From contig ONCM01000005.1 in assembly GCA_900316305.1 (NCBI GenBank), forward strand, positions 1 to 64,000: a stretch of 64,000 nt of DNA, read 5' to 3'. Numbering within the stretch: the first letter of the stretch is position 1; each line of letters starts with the position of its first letter. Made by a program: the position numbers and the translations under genes. A model generated the notes under the pieces. It saw only the letters and a program-made list of their open reading frames with translations. It was not told where the DNA came from and did not search any database. This document shows, piece by piece, positions 52,205 through 61,647 of the stretch. This DNA comes from an uncultured Bacteroidales bacterium. GTDB lineage: Bacteria; Bacteroidota; Bacteroidia; Bacteroidales; WCHB1-69.

Positions 52205-53227
52205 ATGAAGAAGGTCGTCACATTTGGGGAAATCATGCTGAAGCTTTCCACGTTGGACCACCAGCGTTTCATACAGGCAAGTCAGATGAATGTGGAATAT
52301 GCCGGGGCTGAGGCTAACGTCGCCGTCTCTTTGGCGAACTTCGGCCTCCCTGTCTCGTATGTAACAAAGGTTCCTGAAAATGACTTCGGGCAAGCCGCCT
52401 GCAACACGTTGAAAGCCTACGGAGTGGACACAAACTTCGTGGCCAAGGGAGGTGACCGCTTGGGTATCTATTTTGCCGAGAAGGGAGCCTCACAACGTCC
52501 CTCGAAAGTCGTCTATGACCGTAAAAATTCCGCTATCGCTACTGCTGAGGCAGACGATTTCAACTGGCGGACCATTTTTGAAGACGCACAATGGTTCCAT
52601 TTCACGGGAATCACACCCGCCCTTGGACCGAACGTGGCCGAGATTTGTTTACAAGCTTGCAAACAGGCGAAGAAAATGGGATTGACCGTATCCTGCGATT
52701 TGAACTACCGTTCCAAATTGTGGAGTAGAGAGGATGCCCGACAAACCATGAGCCGTCTGGCAGAATACATTGATATCTGTATCGCCAATGAATCCGACAT
52801 TTCCGACGTTTTCGGCATAGCATCGGAGCAAAACGATATAGAACACGGGAAATTGGACGTTGAAACGTATGATGCTATTGCTGCGGAACTAATGGGGAAA
52901 TTTCCCTTCCGCATGGTCGCCATCACAAAGCGGGAGTCGTTGTCAGCGGATGACAATAACTGGTCAGCCTCGCTGTATATGCGAGGAGAGTGCTTTCATA
53001 GCCGTCGGTACCACATCCACATTGTAGATCGGATTGGTAGCGGCGACTCCTTTGCGGCAGGGTTGATTTTCGGATTGGTAAACGGCTACGAACCTCAACG
53101 AGTGATAGACTTCGCCACCGCCGCCAGCTGTTTGAAACACAGCGTGGAGGGCGACTTCAACTTGGTCAGCAAGGCAGAGGTGGAGTCACTTGTAAACAAC
53201 AATTATACAGGAAGAATACAACGATAA
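52205..53227 (+). CDS. PfkB-family sugar kinase (2-keto-3-deoxygluconate kinase type)
   Basis: 340 residues. N-terminal FGEIMLKLSTLDHQRFIQ and YAGAEANVAVSLANFGLP, in the middle WFHFTGITPALGPN and SCDLNYRSKLW, and the PfkB C-terminal signature VDRIGSGDSFAAGLIFG with the catalytic aspartate. The NYRSKLW pattern is typical of KDG kinases. It would phosphorylate a 2-keto sugar acid, which fits a neighbour aldolase making or splitting such an acid. Four-base gap to the next gene. Confidence 0.88.
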   Translation: MKKVVTFGEIMLKLSTLDHQRFIQASQMNVEYAGAEANVAVSLANFGLPVSYVTKVPENDFGQAACNTLKAYGVDTNFVAKGGDRLGIYFAEKGASQRPSKVVYDRKNSAIATAEADDFNWRTIFEDAQWFHFTGITPALGPNVAEICLQACKQAKKMGLTVSCDLNYRSKLWSREDARQTMSRLAEYIDICIANESDISDVFGIASEQNDIEHGKLDVETYDAIAAELMGKFPFRMVAITKRESLSADDNNWSASLYMRGECFHSRRYHIHIVDRIGSGDSFAAGLIFGLVNGYEPQRVIDFATAASCLKHSVEGDFNLVSKAEVESLVNNNYTGRIQR

Positions 53228-53231
53228 GATT

Positions 53232-54392
53232 ATGATACCTATTTCTAAAGTCGCTAATTCCATTGAGCCTTCCTTGATCCGGAGCATCTTCAATCTGGCG
53301 AAACAGATGGACGATGTGGTGGATTTCACATTGGGGGATCCCGATGTGCAGCCGCATACGGCCATCAAGGAGGCGGCCTGTGACGCGATCCGGGCAGGCA
53401 GAACCCGCTATTCGCAGAATGCGGGCCTGTTGGAGTTGCGACAGACAATCAGCAAATACTATATGCGTCAGGAAGGCTTTCAATATGACCCTGTAACCGA
53501 AATAATGGTCTCGGTTGGCGCTATGGAAGGTCTCTACCTGGCATTTCTCTCCATATTGAATGAGGGCGACGAGGTGATTATTCCGGCACCCTACTACGTG
53601 AATTACGTGCAGATGGTACAGATGTGCCATGCCACGCCGGTGATCGTGGACCATCCCGACAAAGAGGAGCTCAGTTTCAGCATTGAGGATGTTGAAAAGG
53701 CCATCACGCCCAAAACCAAAGCGTTGATTATCAACACGCCGTCCAATCCGTCGGGAAAAATCATCCCGCAGGAGAAGATAGAGGCCTTGGCAGCTTTAGC
53801 GAAAAAATACGACCTGACTGTCATCTCCGATGAGGTCTATAAATGTTTGATCTACGATAACACCCACTTCAGAAGCATTGTGGCGATAGAGGGTATGCGG
53901 GAGAGAACGGTACTCATTAACAGCCTGTCGAAGGAGTTTTGCATGACGGGGTACCGCATCGGGTACGTGCTGGCACCCGCCGAACTGATTGCGGCGATGA
54001 CCAAGCTGCAGGAGAATGTGGCCGCGTGTGCTCCCCTGCCCTCCCAATATGCTGCCATTGAGGCGCTGAGCGGGAAAGAAGACTATTCCAAAAACATGGT
54101 GGACATCTTCACCGAACGGCGGAATGTGTTGTATGAAGGGTTGAAGGATGTACCCAAACTGCGTTGCCATGCACCCGAGGCCACATTTTACATGATGGTG
54201 GATATTTCGCAGACAGGGATGACCTCGTTAGAGTTCGCCCATGCGTTGCTGAAAAATGCCCATGTGGCGGTCGTCCCCGGCATTGCCTACGGGAAAAGTT
54301 GCGACAAGTATGTTCGTATCGCGTTCACCCTGGAGGCCGACAGAATCCGGGAAGGGGTGAAACGTATCACTAATTATATGCATTCAATTTAA
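53232..54392 (+). CDS. class I/II aminotransferase (AspAT-like)
   Basis: 386 residues. Fold type I PLP enzyme: LGDPDVQPHTAIKEA, then SVGAMEGLYLAFLSILNEGDEV, NTPSNPSGKIIPQ, VISDEVYKCLIYD and the PLP lysine K234 in NSLSKEFCMTGYRIGYV, and VRIAFTLEADRI at the end. Transfers amino groups between amino acids and keto acids. In this operon it may supply an amino acid to be attached by the ATP-grasp enzyme downstream. Distinct from the DegT enzyme at the head of the operon. Confidence 0.9.
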   Translation: MIPISKVANSIEPSLIRSIFNLAKQMDDVVDFTLGDPDVQPHTAIKEAACDAIRAGRTRYSQNAGLLELRQTISKYYMRQEGFQYDPVTEIMVSVGAMEGLYLAFLSILNEGDEVIIPAPYYVNYVQMVQMCHATPVIVDHPDKEELSFSIEDVEKAITPKTKALIINTPSNPSGKIIPQEKIEALAALAKKYDLTVISDEVYKCLIYDNTHFRSIVAIEGMRERTVLINSLSKEFCMTGYRIGYVLAPAELIAAMTKLQENVAACAPLPSQYAAIEALSGKEDYSKNMVDIFTERRNVLYEGLKDVPKLRCHAPEATFYMMVDISQTGMTSLEFAHALLKNAHVAVVPGIAYGKSCDKYVRIAFTLEADRIREGVKRITNYMHSI

Positions 54393-54399
54393 GCTAATT

Positions 54400-55599
54400 A
54401 TGAAGAAAGTGTTGATGTTAGGCGGATCTTTGTATCAGACCTACGCCGTGAAAGAGGCGGTGCGGTTGGGATACTATGTGATCACTTGTGACTATTTGCC
54501 CGGGAACCCCGGACACAAATTTGCGCACGAATACCATAATGTGAGTACGACGGATAAGGAAGCGGTGTTGGCCTTGGCGAAGGAGTTGCAAGTGGATGGG
54601 GTCGTGGCATATGCCTCCGATCCTGCAGCACCAACGGCCGCATACGTATGTGAGCAATTAGGTTTGCCCACGTCGCCGTACAAGTCAGTGGAGATTCTTT
54701 CCAACAAGGATCTGTTCCGGGATTTTCTCCAAAAAAACGGATTTACGTGTCCTAAGGCCAAAGGTTACGACACCTATGAGGAGGCTTTGAAAGATATTGA
54801 TGAGTATAGACTACCTGTGATGGTGAAACCAGTGGATTCCTCCGGAAGCAAGGGGATCAACAAGTTGACCGACTGGAGCCAGTTAGCGGCCTTTGTGGAG
54901 GATGCTTTACACTATTCGCGCCGGAAGCGCTTTCTGATAGAGGAGTTCATTGTCAAAAAAGGACATCAGATTTCCGGGGATGCGTTCTCCGTGGATGGCA
55001 GACTGGCCTTCTATTGTTTCGGGAACGAGTTCTACGACCCTAATTGCGACAAGGATTTTGCCCCGTTGGGCGAATGTTGGCCGTTCCAGATGGATCAGAG
55101 ATACATAACCGATCTAGCGGAACAGTTGCAGCGTTTGATGTCGTTGCTGAACATGAAGTCGAACGCATACAATGTGGAAGCCATTGTAGGTGAAGACGAT
55201 AAGGTCTATCTTTTGGAGGTTGGCGCACGCAGCGGGGGCAGTTTGATCCCGCAAGTGACGGAATATGCCACGGGGGTCAATATGGTGACCTACGTGATCA
55301 AAGCCGCCATGGGGGAGGACTGTTCGGATTTGAAGTTAGTGGAGCCGACGGGCTATTGGTCGAACTACATGGTGCATCCGGTGGAAACGGGCACCTATGT
55401 GGAGACCTGGTTCGACGAGACGTTCAAGAAGCGGTATTTGAAGGATTTCGTCACCGACACCAAGCCGGGCGAGGAGGTACACAAGTTCCGCGGGGCGCAA
55501 GACTGCACAGGCGAGCTGATTCTCCGCTATGACAGCGAGGAGGAGATGATGCAGGTGATCAAGGACATGGACAAGTATGTGAAAGTGGTGGTGAAATAA
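54400..55599 (+). CDS. ATP-grasp family ligase
   Basis: 399 residues. N-terminal Rossmann-like VLMLGGSLYQTYAVKEAVRLG (20-residue pattern near 4-24), then ATP-grasp core LPVMVKPVDSSGSKGI, FLIEEFIVKKGHQISGDAFS and VYLLEVGARSGGSLIP with the metal-binding glutamate region. C-terminal tail forms a typical carboxylate-amine ligase subdomain. Such enzymes join a carboxylic acid to an amine or thiol using ATP. Partner amine and acid are unknown; an amino acid made by the upstream aminotransferase is a candidate. Confidence 0.88.
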   Translation: MKKVLMLGGSLYQTYAVKEAVRLGYYVITCDYLPGNPGHKFAHEYHNVSTTDKEAVLALAKELQVDGVVAYASDPAAPTAAYVCEQLGLPTSPYKSVEILSNKDLFRDFLQKNGFTCPKAKGYDTYEEALKDIDEYRLPVMVKPVDSSGSKGINKLTDWSQLAAFVEDALHYSRRKRFLIEEFIVKKGHQISGDAFSVDGRLAFYCFGNEFYDPNCDKDFAPLGECWPFQMDQRYITDLAEQLQRLMSLLNMKSNAYNVEAIVGEDDKVYLLEVGARSGGSLIPQVTEYATGVNMVTYVIKAAMGEDCSDLKLVEPTGYWSNYMVHPVETGTYVETWFDETFKKRYLKDFVTDTKPGEEVHKFRGAQDCTGELILRYDSEEEMMQVIKDMDKYVKVVVK

Positions 55600-55613
55600 A
55601 ACGATTAGGTATT

Positions 55614-56054
55614 GTGAAAAAGGATATTGATTATATCAGAGCTACTTTAGACCTGGAGGCAGTACACACTCTCTTGCAGAAGTGCGACGAAGAATTTGTG
55701 CCGCCGTTATCCCAAACAATGAATTTGAAGCAATACGCTCAAAAGTTATCCGAATTCGCGCAGTTTGTTTTGGCACTCGACAAAGGGGAAGCAGCTGGTT
55801 TTGTCGCCTATTATCTTAATGATGAAGGACATTTCATCTATGTGCCACTTATTTGGGTGTCAAGGGAACATCAAAGAAAAGGAGTCGGTCAGAAACTGAT
55901 TGCACAATTGTCGGATCTTTCTTTAATAGGATATTCGTCCATACTTTTGGAAGTTCTAAAAACAAATACGACAGCACTTGCTTTCTACAAGAAAGAATTA
56001 TTTGAAGAGGAAGAGGATAGGGGGGATAAATTTTTGTTGAAAAAGAAAATATAG
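55614..56054 (+). CDS. GNAT N-acetyltransferase
   Basis: 146 residues from a GTG start at 55614 (VKKDIDYIRATLDLEA), 14 bases after the ATP-grasp stop. GNAT core near 60-125: AGFVAYYLNDEGHFIYVPLIWVSREHQRKGVGQKL with the acetyl-CoA-binding RKGVGQ, then SILLEVLKTNTTALAFYKK. Probably acetylates an amino sugar of the glycan. From here to about 57.1 kb the DNA is clearly richer in A and T than the genes before it, suggesting a different origin. Confidence 0.85.
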   Translation: MKKDIDYIRATLDLEAVHTLLQKCDEEFVPPLSQTMNLKQYAQKLSEFAQFVLALDKGEAAGFVAYYLNDEGHFIYVPLIWVSREHQRKGVGQKLIAQLSDLSLIGYSSILLEVLKTNTTALAFYKKELFEEEEDRGDKFLLKKKI

Positions 56055-56056
56055 GT

Positions 56057-57118
56057 ATGAAACATATATTTACTGTTTGGGGACATCTTACATTTTACAT
56101 TGCTAAAAAGATAATTGAGGTAGATCATTTGAATCCAAATGATTGTTTTCTTCTTCTTGGAAGGAATTATTCCATTCAAACGCAGTATCAGGCAATGTTT
56201 CCCAATCAAATACCTTTTAAGTATAGGGTTGAGGGGGAGAGCCAGTTCTCGCATAGGATATTTGCAGGGATAAATTTTATCAAGACCAATCAAAATATAC
56301 GAGTTTTTGACGAGCAGATTGATACTATAGTAAAGAATGATACATATATATACTATTCATCAAATTTATGTAATGACTATGGAAATTTGATAGTCTCCAA
56401 TAAAAAATGCCAAGGGTATTATATTACAGAAGATGGACTTGGTTCGTACAGACAGTATAACCCCGATTTTTTCTCGGGACCTTTAAAACGATTTACATAT
56501 TGGTTTCTGTGTTTGTTCTTTCCGCGTCTATTCAAGTATAAACATTATTTTATTGTGACGGATTCTCCAAAATTCAAAGGTTGTATTGCAACACTTCCAT
56601 TCTGCTTCCCTCTTCATCAGCAATATTTGCGAGTAATAGGATTGCCTTTTGAAGAGATTCACCTTGCGGTTGTTCCAGATGTACTCTTGTCTGTGGATCC
56701 TTTGCACCTTCATTGCAATATGAATGAAATCAGGGCCATTTATACCGATTTATTCAACTTTTTCAGAAAACGACAGTACAAAACTATTGCATTTAAGTTT
56801 CATCCGACATTTTATGCTGATGCAAATCAATCCATCAGAACTGAAATTACTAATTTGATTTACGAGGTTTTCCAAGGTAATCTTGTTGAACTAGCTCCTC
56901 AGATAGTTTTGGAAAATGTACTGATGTCATACAAATGTGATTTCTATTCGGACAGTTCTTCGGTTGGTATTTATGCCCATGAAATGGGTGTAACATGTTA
57001 TAGCATTCTCCCTATTGTTCGCAAATACAATCCAGAATATGGATTGAATATATCGGAATTGGTTAAAAGATTTTATATTGACATACCCGGTGAGGATAAC
57101 AACGCCATAAATCAATAA
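56057..57118 (+). CDS. sialyltransferase-like glycosyltransferase (GT52-type motifs)
   Basis: 353 residues, not matching an obvious named family by eye. It carries the three short motifs shared by bacterial sialyltransferases and polysialyltransferases: D/E-D/E-G at E125-D126-G127 (YYITEDGLGSY), HP at H249-P250 (AFKFHPTFY) and a serine cluster at S300-S302 (YSDSSSVG). Order and spacing fit families such as GT52. It may move a CMP-activated nonulosonic acid. The PseI-type synthase at 60640-61647 would supply such a sugar. AT-rich like its neighbour. Confidence 0.68.
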   Translation: MKHIFTVWGHLTFYIAKKIIEVDHLNPNDCFLLLGRNYSIQTQYQAMFPNQIPFKYRVEGESQFSHRIFAGINFIKTNQNIRVFDEQIDTIVKNDTYIYYSSNLCNDYGNLIVSNKKCQGYYITEDGLGSYRQYNPDFFSGPLKRFTYWFLCLFFPRLFKYKHYFIVTDSPKFKGCIATLPFCFPLHQQYLRVIGLPFEEIHLAVVPDVLLSVDPLHLHCNMNEIRAIYTDLFNFFRKRQYKTIAFKFHPTFYADANQSIRTEITNLIYEVFQGNLVELAPQIVLENVLMSYKCDFYSDSSSVGIYAHEMGVTCYSILPIVRKYNPEYGLNISELVKRFYIDIPGEDNNAINQ

Positions 57119-57122
57119 AACT

Positions 57123-58073
57123 ATGTCAACAGAAGAACCTGTTTTAGTCACTATCCGTTGTGCCGCATATAATCATGGGGCATACATCCGCCAAACTCTT
57201 GACGGATTTGTAAAGCAACAGACAAATTTCCGCTTTGAAGCTTTGGTACATGATGATGCGTCAACTGATAACACTGCCGATATTATTCGTGAATATGCAA
57301 ACAAATATCCAGACATCATCAAACCGTTTTATGAGACGGAAAACCAGTTTTTCAAACATAACGGAGTAATTGATCGTATCTTTGCTGCCAACACCCGTGG
57401 AAAATATCTTGCCATTTGCGAAGGCGATGATTTCTGGACAGACCCCCTGAAACTGCAAAAGCAAGTGGACTTTTTGGAAAGTCACCCCGATTACAATTTG
57501 GTATGCCACAATTGGAATGTTTATGACGGGGAATCATACTCGGAGTCTCCTGTTCACAGGAAATATCAGCAGCCATTCAGTTTCACATTTGCCACCCTGC
57601 CATGGGTCTGGATTACTAAAACGCTGACATTGTTGTTGCGGACCAGTTCGCTCGATTATGATATATTGAACAGATACACATTAAGCAGAGACGTACATTT
57701 TGTATATCATGCGCTGAATGGCAGCAAGGGTTATTATATGACCGAAATCATGGCCACATATCGTGTCCATTCGGGTGGCGTTTGGAGCAAACATGATACC
57801 AACGAGAAAAACAGAACGACATACAAGCTTTATAAGGAACTTTTTTCTTTCGAACCCAACAAAGCCGTGCGCAAACGCTATATGAACGCCACGCTGGCCT
57901 ATTTCAACGGATTGGCTTTCGGGAAAAAGACTTGGTGGCATGTTGGAACTAACGCAAAACTCTACTTCGAAGCGATTCGTAACATTTCGGATGCGAAAGA
58001 TATTGTCTTCTGTTTAGGTGGATTAGTCCCCACTAGCTTGGTCAAGTGGATAATGAAAACGTTTAAAGTGTAA
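57123..58073 (+). CDS. GT2-family glycosyltransferase
   Basis: 316 residues. A GT-A fold enzyme: VTIRCAAYNHGAYIRQTLDG opens, then the VHDDAST nucleotide-binding acids (D44, D45), and CEGDDFWTDPLKLQKQVDFL with the D102-D103 metal motif. Family transfers a sugar from a nucleotide donor onto a lipid-linked or protein acceptor. Likely cytoplasmic face of the inner membrane. Last gene of the operon, 19 bases before the YfhO-type gene. Confidence 0.9.
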   Translation: MSTEEPVLVTIRCAAYNHGAYIRQTLDGFVKQQTNFRFEALVHDDASTDNTADIIREYANKYPDIIKPFYETENQFFKHNGVIDRIFAANTRGKYLAICEGDDFWTDPLKLQKQVDFLESHPDYNLVCHNWNVYDGESYSESPVHRKYQQPFSFTFATLPWVWITKTLTLLLRTSSLDYDILNRYTLSRDVHFVYHALNGSKGYYMTEIMATYRVHSGGVWSKHDTNEKNRTTYKLYKELFSFEPNKAVRKRYMNATLAYFNGLAFGKKTWWHVGTNAKLYFEAIRNISDAKDIVFCLGGLVPTSLVKWIMKTFKV

Positions 58074-58092
58074 ATCAATAAAATTCAATACA

Positions 58093-60624
58093 ATGAAAGA
58101 AATTTTCAAGAAAAGTATCCCTTATTTGGCGGCAATAGTCGTCTTCATCTTTGTCTCGCTCTTTTTTGCGGCCCCACAGGTGTTCGAAAACAAGGTGCTC
58201 CAGGCTGGAGACCAAATTAGCGGTAAAGGCATGGCGCACGAGGTGAGCGAGTATTATGAAACCCAGGGCAAACACTCCTTTTGGACGGGCTCAATGTTCG
58301 GTGGAATGCCGACCTACCAGATCGGCGGGTATGAGTACCCCGCTCCTGCCGTTGACATTCCATACGGAAAAATCACACGTCTTGGTTTTGTAGGACTGAT
58401 GGCGTTGTTTATGGGCTATTTTATTGGATTCTTTATCCTGATGAGAGCATTTAAAATCAACGAGTGGCTCTCTATCGTGGGGGCTATTGCTCTCACGTTG
58501 TCCACCTATTTTATCTTGATTATTCCCGCTGGACACAATGCCAAAGTTGTCGGCATCGCCTTGCTTGCCCCCATCATCGGCGGTTTCTATCTCATCTTCC
58601 AGAAAAAATACGGATGGGGGGCCGTCATCACGCTCATTTATTCTTCCTTAGGTCTTATGACGCACCCTCAGATGACCTACTACATTTTCATGCTAATGGG
58701 GGTGTTATTCGTTGCAGAACTATTTATCCACATTCGGGAGAAACGCTGGAAAGACTTAATTGTTGGAACACTGTTGTTTGCCGTTTGCTTCGGCATTGGG
58801 GTGGGAACTCAGATTACGCCCTATATGGCCAACAAGGAATACGCCAAGGAGACCATGCGCGGAGGACATTCGGAGCTGGAGAAGGAGGCTGATGCCACGA
58901 ACAAGACGGAAGGCTTGGATTTGTCGTATATCACCCAATACAGTTATGGTATCGGCGAGACTGCTACGTTGCTGATTCCCGGCGCGAAAGGATATGCCTC
59001 CTCGTATGATGTGGGTACCAATTCCAAGATCTATCAGGCTATGATTCAAAACGGCATGCCCAAGCGACAAGCTGAAGAATACTGCAAAGGAATGCCTACC
59101 TACTGGGGCGGCGTGGAAGGAACATCTGGTCCCGTGTATGCGGGTGCCATTATCTGCTTTCTTTTTGTTTTGGGTTTGTTAATTGTCAAAGGGCCTTACA
59201 AATGGGCGTTGTTATTTGCTACCATCTTCGCAATTTTGCTCTCATGGGGTTACAACTTTATGCCTCTGCAAGAGTTTTTCGCCAACTATTTCCCAATGTA
59301 CACGAAATTCCGTGCGGTGGAATCCATCCTAATCGTAGCGGAAATCACCATACCTTTGCTTGGCTTTATGGCCTTGCGTGAGATTCTGGATAATAAGATG
59401 GAGAAAAAGCAGCTGACCAAAAACATCTATATTGCGGCTTCAGTGACGGGTGGATTGTGTCTGCTGACTTTCATTGCCAGCTTCTTCCTGAATTATTCTT
59501 GGGGTCGCGATGCCGACATCTTCGCCCAGTGGCCGGAATGGCTGTCCAGTGCAGTGCTGGCAGAACGAGCTTCCATCTTGCGTGCCAGTGCCATTCGTTC
59601 CCTCTTATTTGTGGCGATGGGCGCCGCCCTCGTATGGATGTTTGTGCAAGAAAAGCTCAAATTTGGTTATTTTGTCGCCATTTTAGGTATTTTGGTCTTG
59701 GTGGACATGTTGACTATTGATAAAAAATTCCTCAACGAAAACAATTTTGTCAGCGAGAAGACCATGAAGTCCTATTTCGCCAAGAAACCATGGGAAGAGG
59801 CCATTTTGGAGAAGGAGAAGGACAATCTCAGTTATCGTGTGTTCAATCTGACCGATCCGCAGGGACCGTTCAACGATGCCAGAACCTCCTACTATTTCAA
59901 ATCCGTTGGTGGTTATAACGCTGCCAAACTGCGCCGTTATCAAGATCTGATTGATGCGCATATCAGCTCGGAAATCAATCCGATGTACAAATCTATCGTG
60001 CAACAGGGGAACCGCTTGTCGTTGGTGCCCAGTGATTCGACAGATTACCCGGTGTTGAACATGATGAACATGAAATATGCCGTGTTGAATCCGGAAAATC
60101 CAGTCATTGTGGAGAATCCGAATGCGATGGGTAACGCATGGTTCGTGGATAACGTGCTGGTCGCCCAAAATCCCAACGAGGAGTCGGATGCGCTGAACAC
60201 GATCGACCTGCGCAATACGTTGGTAACGGATGTGAAATACCAGGAGTTTGTCAAGAACTTCCGTCCGCACCACGACAGCACAGCGAAGATCCAACTCACC
60301 AAATATGCGCCGGATTATGTGGAGTACGATTATAATGCCGCTGAAGACGGTATGGTCGTTTTCTCAGAAATCTACTACCCGTATGGCTGGAACGCCTATA
60401 TAGACGGTAAACCTGCTGACCACTTCCGTGCGAACTACACGTTGCGTGCCATGGGCGTGCCTGCGGGTTCGCACCACATCCGCTTCGAATTCCGTCCGGC
60501 TACGGTAGAGAAATGGGGCAAGCTGGCCATCGCAAGCAAGTATGTGATGAATTTAACAATTTTGAGTATTATTGGAGTGGCGATATACAGGGCGGTAAGA
60601 AGGAAGAAGGAGGTGAAATCATGA
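58093..60624 (+). CDS. YfhO-family membrane protein (predicted GT-C glycosyltransferase)
   Basis: 843 residues. About 13 membrane helices in the first 560 residues, with LQAGDQISGKGMAHEVSEYYETQGKH early on and FWTGSMFGGMPTYQIGGYEYP shortly after, the YfhO N-terminal signature. A soluble C-terminal domain (about 580-810) and a final membrane helix end RRKKEVKS. YfhO proteins are predicted lipid-linked-sugar glycosyltransferases. Fits the envelope-glycan context; substrate unknown. Convergent with pseI. Confidence 0.87.
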   Translation: MKEIFKKSIPYLAAIVVFIFVSLFFAAPQVFENKVLQAGDQISGKGMAHEVSEYYETQGKHSFWTGSMFGGMPTYQIGGYEYPAPAVDIPYGKITRLGFVGLMALFMGYFIGFFILMRAFKINEWLSIVGAIALTLSTYFILIIPAGHNAKVVGIALLAPIIGGFYLIFQKKYGWGAVITLIYSSLGLMTHPQMTYYIFMLMGVLFVAELFIHIREKRWKDLIVGTLLFAVCFGIGVGTQITPYMANKEYAKETMRGGHSELEKEADATNKTEGLDLSYITQYSYGIGETATLLIPGAKGYASSYDVGTNSKIYQAMIQNGMPKRQAEEYCKGMPTYWGGVEGTSGPVYAGAIICFLFVLGLLIVKGPYKWALLFATIFAILLSWGYNFMPLQEFFANYFPMYTKFRAVESILIVAEITIPLLGFMALREILDNKMEKKQLTKNIYIAASVTGGLCLLTFIASFFLNYSWGRDADIFAQWPEWLSSAVLAERASILRASAIRSLLFVAMGAALVWMFVQEKLKFGYFVAILGILVLVDMLTIDKKFLNENNFVSEKTMKSYFAKKPWEEAILEKEKDNLSYRVFNLTDPQGPFNDARTSYYFKSVGGYNAAKLRRYQDLIDAHISSEINPMYKSIVQQGNRLSLVPSDSTDYPVLNMMNMKYAVLNPENPVIVENPNAMGNAWFVDNVLVAQNPNEESDALNTIDLRNTLVTDVKYQEFVKNFRPHHDSTAKIQLTKYAPDYVEYDYNAAEDGMVVFSEIYYPYGWNAYIDGKPADHFRANYTLRAMGVPAGSHHIRFEFRPATVEKWGKLAIASKYVMNLTILSIIGVAIYRAVRRKKEVKS

Positions 60625-60639
60625 TTGTCAACAAGAAAT

Positions 60640-61647
60640 TCATTCTATCAATTCCCAACTCATCCTATCTCCTATCTCCAAATCACAGTTCACTTTTCGG
60701 CCGAGTAGATCTTGGAGATATTTTGGGTGGAGACCAAAGCCGGGACGTACCGAACGCACATTTTGTTCCGTTATAACGTCACCTTTCTTTAGCGGTTGGG
60801 CAACATATAACGATCGGGAATATTCACGACCTTTTATTATTGAAGGATCAGTGGGGTAATTCACTTCGCCCAACGCTTTTTCTATTTGGCGTATGCTTTC
60901 AACCATAGCCTTAAATTCGTGGGCTTCCATTGAAAACGCACTATCTGGACCACCTATATTACGGTTGATAATGAAGTGTTTCTCCACCACTTCGGCGCCC
61001 AACGCTACTGCCGCCATCGGCACCACGCTTCCTTTCGTGTGATCAGAAAGTCCGACTTTTACGCCAAAACGCTGCTTCATGTCGGGAATGGTTAATAGGT
61101 TGGCATCTTCGATGGGTGCTGGGTATGCGGAAGTGCATTTGAGCAACGTAATATCATTGCAACCTTCGCCTCGAATGGTATCCAATGCAAGCTGAATATC
61201 CTCTTCCATGGCAATGCCGGTGGACAGAATAATCGGTTTGTGTTTAGAGGCAATATACTTAATCAGCGGGATATCCGTAATCTCAAACGAAGCAATCTTG
61301 TATATGGGATTGTCTAAACTCTCCAACAAATCTACAGCAGTCTTGTCGAAAGGTGTCGAGAAGCATACAAGTCCCTCTTCCCGTGCCACACGGAATATTT
61401 CTTCGTGCCATTCCCAAGGGGTGTAGGCTTTTTGGTAAAGGGAATAAAAGGTCTCACCCTCCCACAGCCCTTTTCCAAGACGGAAATCGGGGGCATCACA
61501 ATTTAGCGTGAGCGTGTCAGCCGTATAAGTCTGAATTTTAATGGCATCAGCTCCTGCTTGTTTTGCGGCTTTAATGCTTTCTATAGCGGTTTGCTTGCTG
61601 CCGTTGTGATTGGCGGATAGTTCTGCTATAATAAACGTCTTCCTCAT
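60640..61647 (-). CDS. pseI: pseudaminic acid synthase (PseI/NeuB family)
   Basis: 335 residues. Condenses a 6-carbon amino sugar with phosphoenolpyruvate to give a nonulosonic acid. FIIAELSANHNGSKQTAIE and ADAIKIQTYTADTLTL open the TIM barrel. The LWEGETFYSLYQKAYTPWEW stretch is closer to PseI than to NeuB. Metal/substrate region GLSDHTKGSVVPMAAVALG and EKHFI follow. A C-terminal antifreeze-like (SAF) domain begins near 275 (EYSRSLYVAQPLKKGDVI). Overlaps the stop of the tandem-GNAT gene by four bases, so they are one unit. Confidence 0.9.
   Translation of the reverse strand: MRKTFIIAELSANHNGSKQTAIESIKAAKQAGADAIKIQTYTADTLTLNCDAPDFRLGKGLWEGETFYSLYQKAYTPWEWHEEIFRVAREEGLVCFSTPFDKTAVDLLESLDNPIYKIASFEITDIPLIKYIASKHKPIILSTGIAMEEDIQLALDTIRGEGCNDITLLKCTSAYPAPIEDANLLTIPDMKQRFGVKVGLSDHTKGSVVPMAAVALGAEVVEKHFIINRNIGGPDSAFSMEAHEFKAMVESIRQIEKALGEVNYPTDPSIIKGREYSRSLYVAQPLKKGDVITEQNVRSVRPGFGLHPKYLQDLLGRKVNCDLEIGDRMSWELIE

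Noticed and set aside
60640-61647. Sialic acid (Neu5Ac) synthase NeuB as the first call
   Set aside because: The LWEGETFYSLYQKAYTPWEW stretch and general pattern fit PseI better. The distinction is by motif only.
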